DNA from: Scalesia atractyloides
Taxonomy: Eukaryota > Streptophyta > Magnoliopsida > Asterales > Asteraceae
DNA length: 64,000 nucleotides
Direction of reading: 5' to 3'
Assembly (NCBI GenBank): GCA_947069175.1
Contig: CAMTDV010000013.1
Span: forward strand, 15,667,001 to 15,731,000
Made by a program: the position numbers and the translations under genes. Below, in pieces: positions 59,532-64,000 of this stretch. The notes beneath the pieces were generated by a model that saw only the letters and a list, made by a program, of their open reading frames with translations, made no database searches and was not told the origin of the DNA. Position 1 is the stretch's first letter. The number at the start of each line of letters is the position of its first letter.

Positions 59532-60917
59532 CTAAGCGGTTGGAGTTGAATCTTGATTTTCAGTGAAGGGGACTAGTTGGGTGTTTTTGTTTGGGCCGTC
59601 ATTATCTTCAACCGGATTGGCGTTGATGTTGAAAACTCTTCCTCTTGCTGGTGGCCTAGTGGTTAGGTTTTCTTGATTTGCTTGGTTAACTGGGTTTGCT
59701 TGAGCTTGGGCGTTTATGATGTTAACCAATTGAGGGCACGTGTTTCTAAAATGGGTAGGGTCGCCACAATTGAAACAAGCTTGAACATATGGGAACATGG
59801 GGTATTGGGGTTGTTGATATGTTTGGATCATGTTTTGAGTAGGGGGTGGGGTTTGGTTTTGAGAGGTGCGACAAACTTTGCTCAAATGACCATAGCGTCC
59901 ACAATTCGCACATAGTCGACAAAGTACAGTAGATGGGTGGTGATAAAAACAGGTGTTACATCGAGGGTGAGGTCCAAGGTAAGGTTTCTTATTTGGGTAG
60001 GTTAAGTTGGGTGCTACTTGAGTGATTGGGATAGCTTGGAGGGGTACGACTTGTAAGGCTGGTTGATTGCGTTGGGTGACAGCGAAAAGTTGCTCATCTC
60101 GTTTCCTCTTGGAAATGGGTTGAGAAAGAGATTCGGTTTGGGTGGAGTTTGAAATTTCAGTTGATGCTTTATCTTTCTTCTTCTCCTCCTTGAAGTCTTT
60201 ATTCTGTATACGGTTCTCGGTGAGCTCTGTAGCTATCTCCATTGCTGCTTCCAAAGTTGTAGGTGTGGTACTTATTACAGAGTCTTGAATTTTTGAAGGA
60301 AGACCTCGAATGTAGTGCTCGATCAAACGGTAGAGGGGAGTGAACAATTTGGGAACTATTTGATTTAACTCAAGGAATCTTTTGTTGTACGTGGTGTGGT
60401 CGCCTTCCTTTTGTTTCAACGAATAGAACTCATCCTCTAATTTCTTGATTTCGCTCCTTGGGCAAAACCGTCTTGTCATGATTTCTTTCAACTCTTCCCA
60501 AGTCAGAGTCATAGTATCTTCAACACCCCGTTTGGCCTTCTCTGTATTCCACCAAGTAAGTGCTACTCCAAATAAACGACCAGTAGCATATCGCACTTTG
60601 CGATCATCGGGGCAATCGCAAGTTAGAAAAATGTTTTCCATTTCTTCAAACCAATAGAGAAGAGCGGTAACACCTTCAGTCCCTTCGTATTTTGTAGAGT
60701 CGCAGGATTTGAAATGCTTGTAGGTGCATTTAGTGGTATTTGGGGGAGGGATGATAACATTTTGAACTTCTAGATTGACGGGATTAGCGGTAAGGGCTTG
60801 TTGGACTTGAATTACAATGTTGGGTATTACGGCAGCCATTTGTTGAGCGATTAGGGCAGCCATGCGCTCGCGGGCTTTTCCTGCTCTCATCTTCCTACGA
60901 GCGTGACTAGAAGACAT
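59532..60917 (-). CDS. gag: Gag polyprotein of the gypsy element (461 aa), intact
   Basis: Forms the particle that packages element RNA. The frame is open from ATG 60917 to the stop at 59532. Order: a basic start (SSHARRKMRAGKARERM), then the retrotransposon gag domain at about residues 65-240 (KHFKSCDSTKYEGTEG, ALTWWNTEKAKRG, EIMTRRFCPRSEIKKLEDEF, YIRGLPSKIQDSV). Next is a Lys-rich linker with KRKRDEQLF, and two zinc motifs: a Cys/His-rich segment ending CANCGRYGHLSKVC, and CFNCGDPTHFRNTC. The end PPARGRVFNINAN is the point at which related gag-pol proteins run into the protease. Here the frame stops about 30 residues later, so gag has been cut off cleanly from pol. The open frame fits recent activity in trans. 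Confidence 0.92.
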   Translation of the reverse strand: MSSSHARRKMRAGKARERMAALIAQQMAAVIPNIVIQVQQALTANPVNLEVQNVIIPPPNTTKCTYKHFKSCDSTKYEGTEGVTALLYWFEEMENIFLTCDCPDDRKVRYATGRLFGVALTWWNTEKAKRGVEDTMTLTWEELKEIMTRRFCPRSEIKKLEDEFYSLKQKEGDHTTYNKRFLELNQIVPKLFTPLYRLIEHYIRGLPSKIQDSVISTTPTTLEAAMEIATELTENRIQNKDFKEEKKKDKASTEISNSTQTESLSQPISKRKRDEQLFAVTQRNQPALQVVPLQAIPITQVAPNLTYPNKKPYLGPHPRCNTCFYHHPSTVLCRLCANCGRYGHLSKVCRTSQNQTPPPTQNMIQTYQQPQYPMFPYVQACFNCGDPTHFRNTCPQLVNIINAQAQANPVNQANQENLTTRPPARGRVFNINANPVEDNDGPNKNTQLVPFTENQDSTPTA

Positions 60918-61743
60918 CTACAAGAAATACATATCAAGAGTATGAGTTGGATGCTTTTGGGATCATGTGTCGTATTTAGGAATGAACATTCATAAAATAA
61001 ACATAGCAAAATAAATCTACTACATCCATAGGATGTCTTGGGCTTTGCTCGTAATTGGGCCTTGCATGCCGCCATACTTCACCTTCGTAATCATGTGGGC
61101 CCCCATGAATACCGGGTTTTTCATATGGTTCGCATGTGTTAGCCTGGTTACGTACACAAAAACCCGAAGAAAATCGAGAAATATGTAACGTATGATATTC
61201 GGAATGTGTCCAGGTGTGGACACGGTGACACCTCAAAGTGGGGTTAGTTCGAACGACGTTTGGTGTGGCATGCTTTGGCCTAATAGGTCCTTCGTACTCT
61301 CATCGTTAGTCCCCAGGTAGGCAAACTGGTCCGTTATATTGGATTTATACGAATGCCAACCTATACAGGACGTTCCGACTACCGGTACTTGTACCCTTAC
61401 AGTTACTACATGCCCGTCACAGAACTCACTTTGATGAGATTTGAAAAATGAAAAACGCGACAAAATCATTTAATAACAAAATTATGAAGATGATTTGAAT
61501 ATGTGAACATTGAAATATGTATGATGAATGTGTATGTAAGTATGTATGTTTGACTGTAAGTATAATTCACTATGTATCACAAAATGTAATATTGGAAATG
61601 TTTGCATGCATTTGTGTATGTAATAAATATGAAGGAAATAAACATCATGAGTTTGCATATAACCACATAAACAATTAAAATCTAATCAACTATAGTATAG
61701 GCTCTAAGGGTCTAATAACCTATCCTATATCCCTATAGTCATG
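60918..61743 (-). other. leader between PBS and gag
   Basis: About 830 bp of untranslated leader. Short frames on the minus strand (for example near 61,020-61,236) match nothing and are not called. Packaging and dimerisation signals are expected here but cannot be identified by eye. Confidence 0.6.
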
Positions 61744-61755
61744 GCTCTGATACCA
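61744..61755 (-). promoter_or_regulatory. primer-binding site, initiator tRNA-Met
   Basis: The minus strand reads TGGTATCAGAGC, the perfect complement of the 3' end of initiator tRNA-Met, followed by CATGAC. Three bases (GAT) separate it from the LTR end. It fixes the element's orientation. Confidence 0.93.
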
Positions 61756-62874
61756 ATCTGTCACACCCCGACCCGCAGCGGAAAAGATGATCGGGGCATG
61801 ATTGGGTTATCATCAAAGCTCATAACATTTATTATAACGTTTCATATTTATTATTACAAATTAAAGGGAAACATACAATCATAATTACCTCATGTTCTAC
61901 ACATCATTCTAGACTTCATTATTTTCTTCTAAGGCATTTCCTATGTTTTCCTGGCTTCATCCTGTTCACCTGTATCATGTGTAAAAATGGTTTTTGGATC
62001 AACAAAAAGTTGGCGAGTGAACCTTGTTAGAAAACATTTATTATTTTTTTTTCTGGTTGTATTTAATATGGAAAAATTGTGCAAAATTCATATATGAACA
62101 AACGTAAATATACATACAATAACAACAATTAGCATACAATAACAAATCATTAGCATACGATATCAAACAACAAAAAAACAATAACATACATTAACAAACC
62201 AACAGCATACAATAACATATCAACTTGCATAAATATATAACATGAATGAAACTGTGCGATCAAGGCTCAATCAAACGGAGCCGATCGTATGTTGGCACGC
62301 CAGGTTCACGCTCATAATGTAATGGGGAACATGCTCAACGCTCATAATGTAATGGGGAGCGGCGGCCTATCAAATTACATGTACTGAAAATAATAAATTA
62401 AATCTAAACAATAACCACACAAACAGTTTATACAAGCTGAATGCACATTTATTCATGATATGATGTATGCACAATGATTTAAATATAATAAATAGTAAGA
62501 CACATGATACACCCCAAAAACGTGATTTAAACGGGGAATTTGTAGAGATTCACTCACAGTGGGTGCGTTCGGTGAATGATGATGAATGCGCACGAGTTTA
62601 GAGGATTGATCGTCGAGGAATAACTAACCTAATTAATAAAGAAAAGTAAGGTAAATAAATGGATTTTATTAACAACTTTAATAGGATTTTTGGATATACT
62701 TTTTGTGAGTTTTAGGCTATTTTCTAACTTTAAAAATGTTATTTTTAAGTATTTTTAATTGATTTTTAAATAAAATAAATAAATAAAAATAATAAAAAAA
62801 TGTTGACTTTTTGACCGTTGACTTGTTGACCGTGGACCATTGACTTGTTGACCGGTTTTATTGTGTGAGTGTAT

Positions 62875-62952
62875 GCGCCGGGTGAGGCTCGAACCCGAGA
62901 CCTCCCGTACACGTGCACGCAGCTCTACCAACTGAGCTACGTGTCTAACCCG
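62875..62952 (-). other. tRNA-like module 1 of the 5' LTR
   Basis: As in the 3' LTR except GTGTACGG for GCGTACGG in the middle. The A and B boxes are unchanged. Confidence 0.75.
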
Positions 62953-63040
62953 AAATATTTCTGTTTTTATTTATATTTATATACTAATTAAATTAATCCG
63001 AAAATCATTTATTTTAAAAAGATTTTAATGTAACGACTCG

Positions 63041-63120
63041 GTGCACTCCACAGGTCTCGAACCCGGGACCTGTGGTTTAGTTTGGCACACAGTCCACCGC
63101 TGGACTGTGTGTCTAACTTG
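63041..63120 (-). other. tRNA-like module 2 of the 5' LTR
   Basis: Matches the 3' LTR module over its length, including both stems. Confidence 0.7.
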
Positions 63121-63214
63121 GTAAAGATTCTAGTTTTTATTATACTTAACATATTACTGAATTAATCCGGATTAGTTTTTTTTTTTAAAAAGGCATTTTA
63201 TTACAGCGAATGAG

Positions 63215-63295
63215 GTTGGGACAGGAATCGAACTCGCGACGTGTATGTATTTATTTGCACACAGTCCACCGCTGGACTGTGTGTCTAACCCGTTT
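63215..63295 (-). other. tRNA-like module 3 of the 5' LTR
   Basis: Matches the 3' LTR module, hairpin and B box included. Confidence 0.65.
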
Positions 63296-64000
63296 ATAAT
63301 TCCGATCTTAAATAATCTTATAACATACTACTTTGTCTTCTTCGTTCAAAACTCAGGCAACAGTTATCTAACTGTTATTTGTTAAATTAATTTAACGAAC
63401 ATTATGAGCAATCGTAAGATAATGAACAGAAACAGGTTTGGGGATTGATTGTACCGAACTGATCGTCCTTCTTCAGAAGTCCGGCAAAAGTCGTCGGCTC
63501 TGTTTTGGGAGCCCCTTCTGTTCGAATTCAATAATTAGTTTGGATGAATTAGAGGTGAAATTGAATCACTGGGTAACGATTATCAGTAGATTACATGATC
63601 ATACCGGTTATCAGCGAGATTCTGAAACTTTCAGAAATTTTCCGGCTTAAACAGAAAAATCCGGCAATGTCGTCTGGGGTTGATTCTGAGTGCTGGAGTG
63701 GTGTTAGAATTTGTATAATAATGGAATAAAAACAGAAAAATCGAGGTAATTACCGTGTAGATGAAAGTCCCGGTTTTCCGGCGACTTGCAGAGAATCCCG
63801 GCGAGTGAAATTTCTTGCGACAGAGATTCTTCAGAGGTTTAAGGTGAGTGGGAGTGATGTCAGTACCAGTTCTATGATCTTATTTTTGGGTAAGAAGAAA
63901 AGATGGATTGAATTCGGTTTTCCGGCGAAACTTTCCGGTTAATTCACAGAGAATTCCGGCGACTTCCGGCGAAGTTTTCTGAGTGAAATGAAGAGTGTGT

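Larger units (their letters stand above)
55301..64000 (-). mobile_element. non-autonomous Ty3/gypsy LTR retrotransposon, gag-only, cut by the window end
   Basis: Reading on the minus strand: 5' LTR (64000 and beyond to 61759), PBS (61755-61744), leader, gag (60917-59532), a tandem-repeat region, PPT, and 3' LTR (58126-55301). The internal region is only 3.6 kb and lacks protease, reverse transcriptase, RNase H and integrase, so it must borrow them from a relative. Sequence before the PPT resembles the pol end of chromovirus-type elements. The two LTRs are very similar apart from small indels and one lost hairpin repeat, suggesting fairly recent insertion. The left flank is ACTAG; the other flank lies outside the window. 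Confidence 0.88.
61759..64000 (-). repeat. 5' LTR of the gag-only element, truncated by the window end
   Basis: Collinear with 55,301-58,126, starting TGTCACACCCC. Differences seen: one hairpin repeat instead of two (about 62254-62290), a short extra 'gaccgtggaccattgactt' phrase near 62,830 and a few substitutions. About 600 bp, including module 4, should lie beyond the window. Confidence 0.9.

Overview
The window is plant nuclear DNA: AT-rich, with long introns and mostly transposable elements. The mix of element families (Ty1/copia and Ty3/gypsy elements primed by initiator tRNA-Met, LTRs of 2.8 kb and possibly longer, FAR1-type Mutator elements carrying a Ulp1 gene, hAT-like MITEs) suggests a eudicot. 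Asteraceae is my best guess; that is inference and was not tested by any search.

Layout. 1-5,100: dispersed repeats and small MITEs. 5,111-7,939 (+): a decayed phosphoenolpyruvate/phosphate translocator gene, with all exons recognisable but frameshifts and a stop. 8,579-8,650: an apparently intact tRNA-Glu(CTC). 9,833-19,670: one Mutator-like element of about 9.8 kb, bounded by imperfect TIRs and a perfect 9-bp target duplication. It holds a broken FAR1/SWIM transposase (+) and a Ulp1-type cysteine protease gene (-). The element sits in one copy of a roughly 1.1-kb tandem duplication, and the second copy is an approximate empty site. 22,284-24,467 (-): the only clearly intact host protein gene, a six-exon, 269-residue multi-pass membrane protein, probably with a 5' UTR exon near 25,090-25,300.

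26,440-31,592: a nest. A decayed copia gag (-) contains two solo LTRs, each with its own perfect 5-bp target duplication. 33,600-42,000: a MITE, a gypsy relic (-), tandem repeats and a 450-bp direct duplication. 42,275-48,563: a copia element with both LTRs and a dead gag, interrupted by LTR-like DNA, with a MITE in its 3' LTR only. 49,400-51,355: a tandem duplication carrying tRNA-derived SINE-like units and a MITE. 55,301-64,000 (-): a young non-autonomous Ty3/gypsy element with 2.8-kb LTRs, PBS, PPT and an intact 461-codon gag but no pol. Its right-hand (element 5') LTR runs off the window.

The most unusual feature is shared by the three related LTRs (27,560-30,228; 55,301-58,126; 61,759 to the end). 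Each complete LTR carries four tRNA-like modules with RNA polymerase III A/B-box-like motifs, three on the element's sense strand and one opposite; the truncated third LTR shows the first three. Two modules per LTR also contain a perfect 11-bp-stem hairpin. I know of no described function for this arrangement.
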